Assembly (NCBI GenBank): GCA_019923605.1
Contig: JAHXGM010000003.1
Span: 1 to 43,613, forward strand
DNA: 43,613 nt
Direction: 5' to 3'
Source of the DNA: Candidatus Nealsonbacteria bacterium
Lineage (GTDB): Bacteria > Patescibacteriota > Minisyncoccia > Minisyncoccales > CSSED10-335
Within the stretch, counting starts at the first letter, position 1. Every line of letters starts with the position of its first letter. The notes under the pieces were generated by a model. It made no database searches and had not been told where the DNA came from. It saw only the letters and a program-made list of their open reading frames with translations. The position numbers and the translations under genes are program-made. Shown one piece after another: positions 16,960-25,174 of this stretch.

Positions 16960-17316
16960 CTAAGGCATGTTTGGAATATCTCTATCTCTAGCATTTTTCC
17001 AGCCTCCTAGCAAGTGTATATGAAGATGAAAGACTTCCTGGCCTCCTGCTCGACCAACATTAACCGCAAGCTTATACCCCGAATCTATTCCTTGTTCAGC
17101 AGCTACTTTTTGAGCCACTAAAAAAAGATGTCCAATTAACTTCTTATCATTTTCAACAATATGATCAACAGATATGATATGTTTCTTGGGAACTACTAAA
17201 AGATGAACCGGTGCCACCGGATTAATACTTTTAAACACTACTGAATACTCATCTTCATAAAGAATGTCAGCCAGAGCTTCATTTCGGACTATTTTACAAA
17301 ATATACAATCTGACAT
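16960..17316 (-). CDS. HIT family nucleotide hydrolase
   Basis: A 118-aa histidine-triad protein of the HinT/PKCI type. The triad His97-x-His99-x-His101 (HLHIHLLGGW) is at the C-terminus, and CIFCKIV near the start supplies the Cys pair seen in many bacterial forms. These enzymes hydrolyse purine nucleoside phosphoramidates, such as AMP-lysine made as a side product by aminoacyl-tRNA synthetases. It lies 3 nt downstream of hisS, which fits that housekeeping role. Confidence 0.93.
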   Translation of the reverse strand: MSDCIFCKIVRNEALADILYEDEYSVVFKSINPVAPVHLLVVPKKHIISVDHIVENDKKLIGHLFLVAQKVAAEQGIDSGYKLAVNVGRAGGQEVFHLHIHLLGGWKNARDRDIPNMP

Positions 17317-17319
17317 ATC

Positions 17320-18600
17320 TTATTGATCTTTTAATCTTTTTTTAACCTCAGCGGTTGCATCAACAATCTTAACTGTATCTTGTTTGCCAGTATCCATATC
17401 TCTTATGATAACTGATTCATCTAATGCTTCTTTTTGGCCGACTATTAGGGTGTATTTAGCTCCGACTTTTGCAGCTCGTGCCATTTGTATTTTTAACGAA
17501 TCCTTTCCAAATGACTCACTTACTGATATTTTTGCTTTTCTAAACTCTTCAACCATTCCTAGAGTCTTTTTTCTTCCCATATCTCCTAATTGAGCTAAAA
17601 ATATTCGTTCTTTTGGCTTTTTTTGTTCTTTAAAATTTCCCCCTTTAATTATTTGAATGATCCTCTCTACGCCAAATGCTCCGCCGATTGCAGGAACATC
17701 TTTACCGCCGATAAGTTTGACTAATCCGTCATATCTTCCACCACCACCAAGCGCTAGACTCTTTCCCTCAGGGCCAGTGGTAAAAAATTCAAAAACCGTT
17801 CTGTTATAATAATCAAGTCCTCGAACTAAATGCGGACTGAGGTGATAGGGAAGTTCTATTTCGTCCAAATACTCTAAAACTTTCTTAAAATGCTGATGAC
17901 ATTGAAGACAGAGATGATCTATCATCTGAGGAGCCTCTTCTTTAATTTTTTGACATTTCTCTTGTTTGCAATCAAGAACTCTTAGCGGATTTTCTTTCAC
18001 TCTCTTCTTGCAATCGACACAAAGAGAAGAAGCTTTAGACTTCAAGTATTTAACTAATACTTTCCTATAGGCTGGCCTGCATTCCTTATCTCCAATACTG
18101 TTTATTTCAATAGAAACATTTTCAATTTTTAAATCTGCTAAAATTCCATAAAATATTTGTATTAACTGAGCATCAGCAATGGGATTGTCTTCTCCAAAGA
18201 CTTCTAGTCCATATTGCCAAAACTGTCGATATCGTCCGGCCTGTGGGCGTTCATAGCGAAAGAATGGGCCAAAATAATATAACCGTATTGGTTGAGGTCG
18301 ATTCATCATGCCATGCTCAATATATGCCCTGACAATAGGCGCAGTGCCCTCAGGTCTTAATACCAAATGATCTCCACCCTTAGTTTTTAGGGCATACATT
18401 TCTTTTTGAGCAATATCAGTATCTGCTCCCACACCTTTTACAAAAAGCTCAGCCTCTTCTATGATAGGCGTGTCTAATTTACCAAACCCATAGAACTCGG
18501 CCACATCATCTAATATATCACTTACCTTTTTAAAGTATTTTTGATCAAAAGGGAGTATGTCATGTGTACCAGTTGCTCTTTGAAATTTTATTTTTTTCAT
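17320..18600 (-). CDS. hisS: Histidyl-tRNA synthetase
   Basis: A 426-aa class II synthetase that charges tRNA-His. Motif 2 (YFGPFFRYERPQAGRYRQFW), the histidine-binding GLDYYNRTVFEF and ALGGGGRYDGL, and motif 3 with GAFGVERI are present in order. The C-terminal anticodon-binding domain starts near residue 330. A mid-domain segment (about 190-235) contains five Cys in CxxC-like pairs (CVDCKKR, CLQCHQH), a possible extra zinc site seen in some family members. It follows lepB by 7 nt. Confidence 0.96.
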   Translation of the reverse strand: MKKIKFQRATGTHDILPFDQKYFKKVSDILDDVAEFYGFGKLDTPIIEEAELFVKGVGADTDIAQKEMYALKTKGGDHLVLRPEGTAPIVRAYIEHGMMNRPQPIRLYYFGPFFRYERPQAGRYRQFWQYGLEVFGEDNPIADAQLIQIFYGILADLKIENVSIEINSIGDKECRPAYRKVLVKYLKSKASSLCVDCKKRVKENPLRVLDCKQEKCQKIKEEAPQMIDHLCLQCHQHFKKVLEYLDEIELPYHLSPHLVRGLDYYNRTVFEFFTTGPEGKSLALGGGGRYDGLVKLIGGKDVPAIGGAFGVERIIQIIKGGNFKEQKKPKERIFLAQLGDMGRKKTLGMVEEFRKAKISVSESFGKDSLKIQMARAAKVGAKYTLIVGQKEALDESVIIRDMDTGKQDTVKIVDATAEVKKRLKDQ

Positions 18601-18607
18601 ATTTTTA

Positions 18608-19153
18608 TCAATAGTTTGGGATCTCGGCTTTTTGAAACCTATTTATTGGCAAAAGCCTTATAGCAAACCTGCCTATTATGTTTTCTCGAGACAATGGACC
18701 CCATTTCCTAGAGTCAAAAGAAACGGGCCGATTATCTCCCATAACAAAATATTCATCTTCTGCTAACAATATTTCAACGTCTCCATATACCCTATCTAAA
18801 TTCAAGTAAGATGATTCATTTAGTGATATTAATTCTCCTTTGTAGTCTTTAATGGCTATCCCTTCTCCTCTTGTTATTATAGTCTCGCCAGGAAGACCAA
18901 TAATCCTCTTGATGTGACGAAAACTAGGATTTTCTGGATATCTAAAAACAACTATTTCTCCTCGTTCTGGCTCCCTAAAACGAAATGATATTTGATCAAC
19001 TATTAGATAGTCACCGTGCGCAAGATTAGGCTCCATTGATTGACCACTAACAATAAATGGCTGAAACAGAAAAAAGCGGATAGGAATAACTATCAATAGA
19101 GCAATAACAACTACTTTCGCAGTTTCTATAATAAAGTTGAGAATATCTTTCAT
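18608..19153 (-). CDS. lepB: Signal peptidase I
   Basis: A 181-aa type I signal peptidase that removes signal peptides on the outer face of the membrane. There is a single N-terminal membrane helix (about 10-31). The catalytic Ser39 is in SGQSMEPNL and the general-base Lys82 in RHIKRIIGLPGE, with the conserved GDNRPVSFDSR at 139-149. Length is typical of Gram-positive-type SPases. It heads the lepB-hisS-HIT-rpsU-yqeY-ybeY run and is divergent from pth. Confidence 0.95.
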   Translation of the reverse strand: MKDILNFIIETAKVVVIALLIVIPIRFFLFQPFIVSGQSMEPNLAHGDYLIVDQISFRFREPERGEIVVFRYPENPSFRHIKRIIGLPGETIITRGEGIAIKDYKGELISLNESSYLNLDRVYGDVEILLAEDEYFVMGDNRPVSFDSRKWGPLSRENIIGRFAIRLLPINRFQKAEIPNY

Positions 19154-19162
19154 ATTGAGTAT

Positions 19163-19190
19163 ATTTTAACAGAATTTTGTTTTTTTACAA
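19163..19190 (-). promoter_or_regulatory. lepB operon promoter
   Basis: On the minus strand TTGTAA (19185-19190), a 16-nt spacer and TAAAAT (19163-19168); the lepB ATG follows after 9 nt. It interleaves with the divergent pth promoter. Confidence 0.55.
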
Positions 19191-19204
19191 TAGAACGCTA
19201 TAAT
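19177..19204 (+). promoter_or_regulatory. pth promoter
   Basis: TTGTTT (19177-19182), a 16-nt spacer and a perfect TATAAT (19199-19204); the pth ATG follows after 9 nt. The GAGGA at 19206-19210 would lie at the very 5' end of such a transcript and too near the ATG to act as a normal ribosome binding site. Confidence 0.6.
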
Positions 19205-19213
19205 AGAGGAAAT

Positions 19214-19744
19214 ATGATAATTATAGGCCTTGGCAATCCAGGTCCAAAATATAAAAATACCCGCCACAACATAGGATTTGAGGCACTGGAAAGAATAAGG
19301 AAACACTATGAGCTCCCCCCTTTTTCTTTTTTTAAAAAACTTGATGCTGAAATATCAAAAGGAAAGATAATACTAGCCAAGCCATTAACTTTTATGAACC
19401 TCTCGGGTCAAGCTGTTAGGAAAATACTTAAAAAATATTACCTATCTCCTTTGGACCTCATAGTAATACAAGACGATATTGATATTAATCTCGGAGAAGT
19501 TAAAGTATCTAAGAATAGAGGATCTGCGGGACATAAGGGAATTAATTCAATTATAAGCGAAATTGGAACCAAGGACTTTACCCGAATAAGAATTGGCATA
19601 CTTTCTGATGATAAAAAAACAATCGCCGTAGAAAGATTTGTAATCCAGAAATTTTCAGAAGAAGAAAAGCTAATAGTAGAAGAAGTGCTTAAGAAAACAA
19701 TTGAAATAGTTGATGAGATTATAAAAAAAGAAGCTGAGAATTAA
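19214..19744 (+). CDS. pth: Peptidyl-tRNA hydrolase
   Basis: A 176-aa enzyme that frees tRNA from stalled peptidyl-tRNA. The signature GLGNPGPKYKNTRHNIGF starts at residue 5, with Asn8 and the catalytic His18. The second signature VIQDDIDINLGEV and GSAGHKGINSI follow in the middle of the protein, so the substrate-binding and catalytic residues are all in place. Length is slightly shorter than the usual 185-195 aa. Its stop codon lies in the loop of a hairpin that probably terminates the transcript. Confidence 0.96.
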   Translation: MIIIGLGNPGPKYKNTRHNIGFEALERIRKHYELPPFSFFKKLDAEISKGKIILAKPLTFMNLSGQAVRKILKKYYLSPLDLIVIQDDIDINLGEVKVSKNRGSAGHKGINSIISEIGTKDFTRIRIGILSDDKKTIAVERFVIQKFSEEEKLIVEEVLKKTIEIVDEIIKKEAEN

Positions 19745-19765
19745 ATCTCGGCTTTATGGTTTTTA
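19731..19765 (+). terminator. Terminator hairpin overlapping the pth stop codon
   Basis: AAGCTGAGA (19731-19739) pairs with TCTCGGCTT (19746-19754, one G-U pair) around a 6-nt loop that contains the stop codon. A T-rich stretch follows with a short interruption. Confidence 0.55.
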
Positions 19766-19831
19766 TAAACAGCTACATTATCAATCTCTTGCTGTTGCTT
19801 TTTTTCTTAGTATGCTGTAATCCTATACCTT

Positions 19832-21970
19832 ATGAAATTAATTATCGTTGAAAGTCCAACAAAATCAAAAACTATCCAAAAATTCTTAAAGAGCGGATAC
19901 AAAATCGTATCTTCATATGGTCATGTCCGAGATTTACCAAAATCTAAATTAGGAATAGATCCGGAAAAAGATTTTGAAATGAAATATGTTGTACCGACTA
20001 AAGCTAAGAAAGTTGTTAAAGAATTAAAAGAACTATCAAAGAAAGCTGACCTCATACTTCTAGCAACCGATCCGGATCGTGAAGGAGAGGCAATATCTTG
20101 GCATATCGCCCAAGCATTAGACTTATCAGAAGATAAGTTTAAAAGAATTGTTTTTCACGAAATAACTGAAAGTGCAATTAAAGAATCTTTAAACCACCCA
20201 AGAGAAATAGATATTGACTTGGTAAATGCTCAACAAGCAAGAAGAGCTCTAGATCGTATTGTAGGATACAAGCTATCCCCTTTCCTTTGGAAGAAAGTTG
20301 TTCGCGGACTTTCAGCTGGAAGAGTTCAGTCTGTAGCGCTAAGATTTGTTGTTGAACGCGAAAGAGAAATTGAGAAATTTAAAGAAGATGAATTTTGGAC
20401 AATTGATGCAAATTTTAAAGCTCAAGAAAAAGAGATTACTGCAAAATTAGTTGAGATAAGGGGCGAAAAGCTAAAAAAACTAGACATTAAAAACAAAGAA
20501 GAAGCTAATCAAATTTCTGAAGAAATGAAGAAGGAGTCTTATAGCATCGCTGATATCAAAAAAAAGGAAACCAAGAAAAATCCGCTTCCCCCATTTACAA
20601 CAAGCACTCTTCAACAAGAAGCATACAAAAAATTGGGGTTTTCTTCTAAGATGACTATGAGAACTGCTCAACAACTTTATGAAAAAGGATATAGCACCTA
20701 CCATAGAACTGATTCCCTTAATATTTCCGCTCAAGCAATTTCCGAAGCCAAGGCTTTTATTATTGAAAAATATGGCGAACAGTACTGGGAATCAAGAAGG
20801 TATAAAACTAAGTCAAAGGGAGCACAAGAAGCTCATGAAGCAATTCGGCCCTCCTATCCAAGCAGGTCCCCGGAAAACTCAAAAGATCTAGATAAACGCC
20901 AACTAGCTCTCTACTCTTTAATTTGGAAAAGGTTTATGGCTTCCCAAATGGCCTCAACTATTCTTGACCAAACAAGTATTGATATAAAATCAGAAAGTTT
21001 CTCTCTAAGAGCGTCGGGACAAATCATTAAATTTGATGGATTCCTAAAAGTATATGGAGGAAAGCTTGAGGAAAAAGAATTGCCTAGTCTATCAATTGAT
21101 GAAATTTTAGAATTAATTGAAGTTATTCCTTCTCAACATTTCACTCAACCACCAGCTAGATATACAGAAGCTTCTCTAATTAAAATACTGGAGGAAAAAG
21201 GAATCGGAAGGCCATCTACATATGCCCCAACCCTTTCAGTTATTCAAGAAAGAAATTATGTCCAAAAAGATGATAATAAGCGATTCTATCCGACACAAAT
21301 TGGAACTCTTGTAAATGATTTATTAGTAAAGCATTTCTCTAAAATCGTTGATCCTGAATTTACGGCCGGGATGGAAACAGATTTAGATAAAATATCTGAG
21401 GGAAAAATTAGCTGGACATCATTAATAGCTGAATTCTATGAACCTCTTGAAAAATTGATAAAAGAAAAAGAGTTAGAGATAAATAAAAAAGATATTACTG
21501 AACGAAAAAGTGATGAAATTTGTGAAAAGTGTGGATCGGAGATGATAATAAAGTTGGGACGCTTCGGAGAATTCTTTGCCTGCAATAATTATCCGGATTG
21601 TAAAACTACAAAGCCCATAGAAGAAACTCCCGAAGAAAAAGAAAAGACCGAACCTTGTGAAAAGTGCGGATCGGAGATGAAATTAAAAAGAAGTCGGTTT
21701 GGTGTTTTTTGGGGATGCTCCAATTATCCAGAATGTAAAAATATTAGGAAAATAGAAATATCTACTGGAGTTAATTGTCCAAAATGCAAAAAAGGCGAGA
21801 TTGTTCAAAAAAAATCAAAAAGAGGACGCCATTTCTACGGATGTTCAAGTTATCCCGACTGTGACTTCATATTAAATCAAAAACCCACTGGGGAAATCTG
21901 CTCTAAATGTAGTTCACTCTTAGTATTAGATAAAAAAGAAACAAAGTGCTCAAACAAAGAATGCTCTTAA
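19832..21970 (+). CDS. topA: DNA topoisomerase I (type IA)
   Basis: A 712-aa enzyme that relaxes negative supercoils. The Toprim domain opens with IIVESPTKSKTIQKFL and has the metal-binding DPDREGE near residue 80. The catalytic tyrosine is Tyr290 in TYHRTDS. The QQARRALDRIVGYKLSP block and the RPSTYAP motif are present. The C-terminus carries three topoisomerase C4 zinc ribbons, each of the form CxxCGS-(15-17)-CxNYPxCK, plus a last partial ribbon. TGTAAT 10 nt before the ATG may be its -10. It ends overlapping tgt by 4 nt in convergent orientation. Confidence 0.96.
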   Translation: MKLIIVESPTKSKTIQKFLKSGYKIVSSYGHVRDLPKSKLGIDPEKDFEMKYVVPTKAKKVVKELKELSKKADLILLATDPDREGEAISWHIAQALDLSEDKFKRIVFHEITESAIKESLNHPREIDIDLVNAQQARRALDRIVGYKLSPFLWKKVVRGLSAGRVQSVALRFVVEREREIEKFKEDEFWTIDANFKAQEKEITAKLVEIRGEKLKKLDIKNKEEANQISEEMKKESYSIADIKKKETKKNPLPPFTTSTLQQEAYKKLGFSSKMTMRTAQQLYEKGYSTYHRTDSLNISAQAISEAKAFIIEKYGEQYWESRRYKTKSKGAQEAHEAIRPSYPSRSPENSKDLDKRQLALYSLIWKRFMASQMASTILDQTSIDIKSESFSLRASGQIIKFDGFLKVYGGKLEEKELPSLSIDEILELIEVIPSQHFTQPPARYTEASLIKILEEKGIGRPSTYAPTLSVIQERNYVQKDDNKRFYPTQIGTLVNDLLVKHFSKIVDPEFTAGMETDLDKISEGKISWTSLIAEFYEPLEKLIKEKELEINKKDITERKSDEICEKCGSEMIIKLGRFGEFFACNNYPDCKTTKPIEETPEEKEKTEPCEKCGSEMKLKRSRFGVFWGCSNYPECKNIRKIEISTGVNCPKCKKGEIVQKKSKRGRHFYGCSSYPDCDFILNQKPTGEICSKCSSLLVLDKKETKCSNKECS

Positions 21971-23148
21971 GATGAATACTTCTTAAGGATTTTCTTTTTA
22001 AATTCTTGGAAGCTACCTTCTTTTATTGAGATTCTAATTTCTTTCATTAGATTCTGAATCCAAAATAAATTATGTTCAGCCAAAAGAATCATTCCATATA
22101 TCTCCTTCTCTCTTAGAAGATGATGGATATAGCTCAAGGAATAACTCTGACATACAGGACAGCCACAGTCCTTATCAATAGGGCTTTTTTTCTTTAAAAA
22201 TTTTGCAGCTCTTAAATTAACTCTCCCTTTTGAAGTAATCGCTGCTCCATGACGAGCCCAACGAGTAGGTATAACACAATCAAAAAGATCAATTCCTCTT
22301 TCTACTGATTCTAGGATATCATCAGGCTCCCCAATGCCAAGCAGGTGGCGTGGTTTTGATTCGGGCAATAAAGGAATGACTTCATCTAAGACCGAATGCA
22401 TACTCGGCTTACTATCACCAAATGAGCCGCCAAATGAGCCGCCAATTCCAAATCCAAAAAAAGGAAGACTACCAATAAATTTAGCCGATTCTTTTCTCAA
22501 ATCTTTATAAGGCCCACCCTGAATAATACCGAGCATAGCTTGATTCTTTCCCTTAAAAGAATTTATGCATCTTATGGCCCACTTATTAGTTCGATATAAA
22601 GACTCTTTAGTATATTCATAAGAATCTAAAGGAGAAGTACACTCATCGAAAGCAAAAATGATATCAGCACCCAGTTTTTCTTGAACTTTAATAGATATTT
22701 CAGGATTCATTCTTAAAAGGTTACCGTTGTATGGAGAAAAAAAAGAAACTCCGTCATCATCAATTGAAACCATATTATTCTTTTTCTTCTTCCCCGTATT
22801 ACCGCCTGATGCTAATTTCCCCACTCCATATTCCCATCCTGATCCAAGACTAAAAACCTGAAACCCTCCACTGTCAGTCATTAAAGGATAACCTTCAGAC
22901 ATAAAACTATGAAGGCCACCAGCCCGAGATACTTCCTTGTATCGATCATTGCAAAAAAAATGGAAAGTATTGACCATAAATATCTGCGCGCCAAAAGAAG
23001 CCACCTTCTTAAAAGCAGGGCCTTTTAGGGCCCCTTTGGTAGCTACCGGAACAAAGCAGGGTGTATCTATCTTTCCGCTCGGAGTCTTTAAAGTTCCACG
23101 CCTAGCTCGACTCTTATTATCTTTTGAAGAAATCTTGAATTCAAACAT
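21967..23148 (-). CDS. tgt: tRNA-guanine transglycosylase
   Basis: A 393-aa enzyme that exchanges guanine-34 of certain tRNAs for a queuosine precursor. Substrate-binding TDSGGFQVFSLG, the nucleophile region LFDCVIPTRWARHG and the zinc site CGCPVCQSYSLSYIHH (three Cys plus His) are all present. A lysine-rich insertion (GKKKKNN) lies between the two catalytic blocks and accounts for the slightly greater length than the usual 370-380 aa. No queuosine synthesis genes are visible in the window, so the base may be salvaged. Confidence 0.96.
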   Translation of the reverse strand: MFEFKISSKDNKSRARRGTLKTPSGKIDTPCFVPVATKGALKGPAFKKVASFGAQIFMVNTFHFFCNDRYKEVSRAGGLHSFMSEGYPLMTDSGGFQVFSLGSGWEYGVGKLASGGNTGKKKKNNMVSIDDDGVSFFSPYNGNLLRMNPEISIKVQEKLGADIIFAFDECTSPLDSYEYTKESLYRTNKWAIRCINSFKGKNQAMLGIIQGGPYKDLRKESAKFIGSLPFFGFGIGGSFGGSFGDSKPSMHSVLDEVIPLLPESKPRHLLGIGEPDDILESVERGIDLFDCVIPTRWARHGAAITSKGRVNLRAAKFLKKKSPIDKDCGCPVCQSYSLSYIHHLLREKEIYGMILLAEHNLFWIQNLMKEIRISIKEGSFQEFKKKILKKYSS

Positions 23149-23290
23149 TTAAACTAATGTGATTAGAAAAATAACCCCAGTACTACCAGTGGCAAGTGTA
23201 ATGGCAACATCAATAAGATTAACTCTTGTCCTTAATGCTATTTCCGGTAAATTTGGTAAAAACTTAAATTATTTTAAGATCCATAAAGTC

Positions 23291-23296
23291 ATTATA
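23291..23296 (-). promoter_or_regulatory. Candidate -10 box upstream of tgt
   Basis: A perfect TATAAT on the minus strand, 142 nt before the tgt ATG. No convincing -35 is visible. The transcript would carry a 39-codon frame (23149-23268) directly abutting the tgt start. Confidence 0.3.
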
Positions 23297-23352
23297 TCTT
23301 TTTTTTATAAAAACAAAAAACTACAACCAGCTAGTCGCAACTCCTTAATAAT

Positions 23353-23712
23353 TTATAATAATTCCTCTACTTCCTTCACTGTCTCTTCTGGAGTATAATG
23401 GGCTTTAATTAAATGCTTCTCAACCCGTAGTTGTTGCTGAATTCTTTTGCTATCGTCTTCTGAATTTGAAAGAACTACAACCCTTGCATCTTTTCTTTCT
23501 TTGCTATTTCTTATTTCCCTTAATACATCCCATCCATCCATTTTAGGCAAAATAATATCAAGCATTATAATATCAAAAGGTTCTCTTAGAGCACACTCAA
23601 GAGCTTCTTCTCCATCTTTTGCTGAAGTTACATTGTAACCACGTTTCTCAAACTTTGTGACATATATATCTATTAGAAAAGGATCATCTTCTACAATAAG
23701 TATTTTTTTCAT
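23353..23712 (-). CDS. Single-domain response regulator, divergent from the pilus kinase
   Basis: A 119-aa receiver-only protein. Glu8-Asp9-Asp10 form the acid pocket, Asp52 (IIMLDIILP) is the phospho-acceptor, a Ser in VVVLSNSEDD replaces the usual Thr, and the switch Lys is in HLIKAHY. It has no output domain. It is transcribed away from the histidine kinase gene at 23811, and the 98-bp gap holds AT-rich inverted repeats. Its partner kinase is unknown; the divergent kinase is the nearest candidate. Confidence 0.92.
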   Translation of the reverse strand: MKKILIVEDDPFLIDIYVTKFEKRGYNVTSAKDGEEALECALREPFDIIMLDIILPKMDGWDVLREIRNSKERKDARVVVLSNSEDDSKRIQQQLRVEKHLIKAHYTPEETVKEVEELL

Positions 23713-23719
23713 AAGAATA

Positions 23720-23744
23720 TTATTATTTCTTGATAAAATAATAA
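23720..23744. repeat. 9-bp inverted repeat between divergent regulatory genes
   Basis: TTATTATTT (23720-23728) and AAATAATAA (23736-23744) are exact complements around a 7-nt spacer, placed between the start of the response regulator and the promoter of the kinase. It may be an operator, but AT-only arms arise easily by chance in this genome. Confidence 0.3.
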
Positions 23745-23774
23745 CATTTTATTTGTTAAAAAACAAACGTAATC

Positions 23775-23803
23775 TTGATAAAGATTGTTTCTTATACTAA
23801 AAT
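23775..23803 (+). promoter_or_regulatory. Promoter of the kinase-regulator-pilus unit, probably leaderless
   Basis: TTGATA (23775-23780), a 17-nt spacer and TAAAAT (23798-23803). Seven nt separate the -10 from the ATG at 23811. The promoter position rules out a TTG start at 23775, which is itself the -35 box. Confidence 0.6.
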
Positions 23804-23810
23804 AATACTA

Positions 23811-24758
23811 ATGGGAAAAGAACGAACGACATCTCAATTTAATGTAATACAAAATTGTCGTAACTATGACATCCCTTTATGGCAATGCCCTCAGTTCTTA
23901 TTTATTATTATGGGCTTGGTTATGATAGGAGCCATCATGCTTAGTTCGTTTATAGGAACAAAATATCTTATGGGTCCTGAAATAATAGTGCTTGCCACAA
24001 TTAGCATTACTATCTTCCTTTTTATCATCGCTTTTATCATAGTTCAAAGTTTTGAAAAAATGGCTGAGGCAAACAGAATGAAAACTGAATTTATTAATAT
24101 TGCCTCACATCAACTGCGAACTCCGCTAACCAATATAAAGTGGGGGTCTGATGCAATAATTAACGAAAACCTTAATAAAGACCAAGCTGATAGCTTGAAA
24201 ATAATTCAAATAAATATAGAGCGAATGGCAAAGCTGATATCAGGCCTGTTAATGGTTTCACGAATCGAACAAAAAAGACTAACTCGAAATGATGAACTCT
24301 TTTCTTTAGAAGAGATGGCACGTCAAATAATTGCAGAAAGTAAGTTCCACTCTGACGGTCGCAAAATTAATGTTAACTTTGTCGCTAATGATAATTTGCC
24401 TAAAATCATGGGCGACCCATTTCAAATAAAAACGGTTTTTGAAAACCTTCTAAACAACGCTTTGAAACATAGTCCTGAAAATACAACAATAAATGTTTCT
24501 TTGGCACGAAAAGGAAAATCAGCTTTGCTTGAAATATCAGATAATGGCATTGGTATACCAGAAGAAGATCATAAATATATTTTTCAGAAATTCTTTAAAG
24601 CAAAAAATGTAATGAAAACAAATACGGAAGGAACGGGACTAGGACTTTTCATTTGTAAGTCAATAATAAAAAGTATGGGCGGAGATATAAATTTCAAGAG
24701 TGCTGTTGGTAAGGGAACAACTTTTTGGTTTACCCTACCCTTAATAAATAAAAAATAA
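23811..24758 (+). CDS. Membrane histidine kinase heading the pilus cluster
   Basis: A 315-aa kinase from the ATG at 23811. Two membrane helices (about 28-48 and 56-79) are joined by only a few residues, so it has no outside sensor domain and no PAS domain. It may sense the membrane itself or a partner. The HisKA box NIASHQLRTPLTN places the phospho-His at residue 100. The HATPase_c N box (NLLNNALKHSPEN), G1 (DNGIGIP) and G2 (GTGLGLFICKSI) are intact. The response regulator and pilB follow on the same strand within a few nucleotides, which implies pilus-related signalling. Confidence 0.92.
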   Translation: MGKERTTSQFNVIQNCRNYDIPLWQCPQFLFIIMGLVMIGAIMLSSFIGTKYLMGPEIIVLATISITIFLFIIAFIIVQSFEKMAEANRMKTEFINIASHQLRTPLTNIKWGSDAIINENLNKDQADSLKIIQINIERMAKLISGLLMVSRIEQKRLTRNDELFSLEEMARQIIAESKFHSDGRKINVNFVANDNLPKIMGDPFQIKTVFENLLNNALKHSPENTTINVSLARKGKSALLEISDNGIGIPEEDHKYIFQKFFKAKNVMKTNTEGTGLGLFICKSIIKSMGGDINFKSAVGKGTTFWFTLPLINKK

Positions 24759-24781
24759 TAACTGACCTTGATATAAAATCA

Positions 24782-25174
24782 ATGTCAGATAAAAAAATGC
24801 AAAAGATACTATTCATTGAAGATGAATCAGCGCTTCAAAGGACTCTAGGTAAAAAATTAGAATTGGCTGGCTATACAATAATAGAAGCTATGGACGGAGA
24901 AAAAGGAATTGAATTAGCAAAGTCCGAAAAGCCAGACCTTATCTTGCTTGACCTTATTCTGCCTAAAAAAAATGGTTTTGATGTACTAAAAGAAATAAGA
25001 TCTTTTGAGAAAACTAAAAACATTCCCGTAATTATCTTAACCAATCTAGATGGAACTAAAGAGGTTGAAAAAGCACTTGAATTTGGCGCAACCACTTATT
25101 TGGTAAAAATTAATTATAGTCTTGAAGACGTAATAGAAAAGATCGGAAAAATACTTAGCAAGAATGAAAATTGA
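24782..25174 (+). CDS. Single-domain response regulator overlapping pilB
   Basis: A 130-aa receiver-only protein with the acid pocket Glu13-Asp14 and phospho-acceptor Asp57 (LILLDLILP); the Thr and Lys switch residues are in VIILTNL and TYLVKIN. Its last 11 bases overlap the start of pilB, which suggests coupled translation and matched amounts of the two proteins. With no output domain, it may act directly on the pilus motor, in the manner of the PilG/PilH regulators, though this is inference. Confidence 0.92.
   Translation: MSDKKMQKILFIEDESALQRTLGKKLELAGYTIIEAMDGEKGIELAKSEKPDLILLDLILPKKNGFDVLKEIRSFEKTKNIPVIILTNLDGTKEVEKALEFGATTYLVKINYSLEDVIEKIGKILSKNEN

Noticed and set aside
23159-23398. 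79-codon plus-strand frame upstream of the response regulator
   Set aside because: No family, runs into the regulator gene on the opposite strand, and lies antisense to the better-formed minus-strand frame at 23149-23268.
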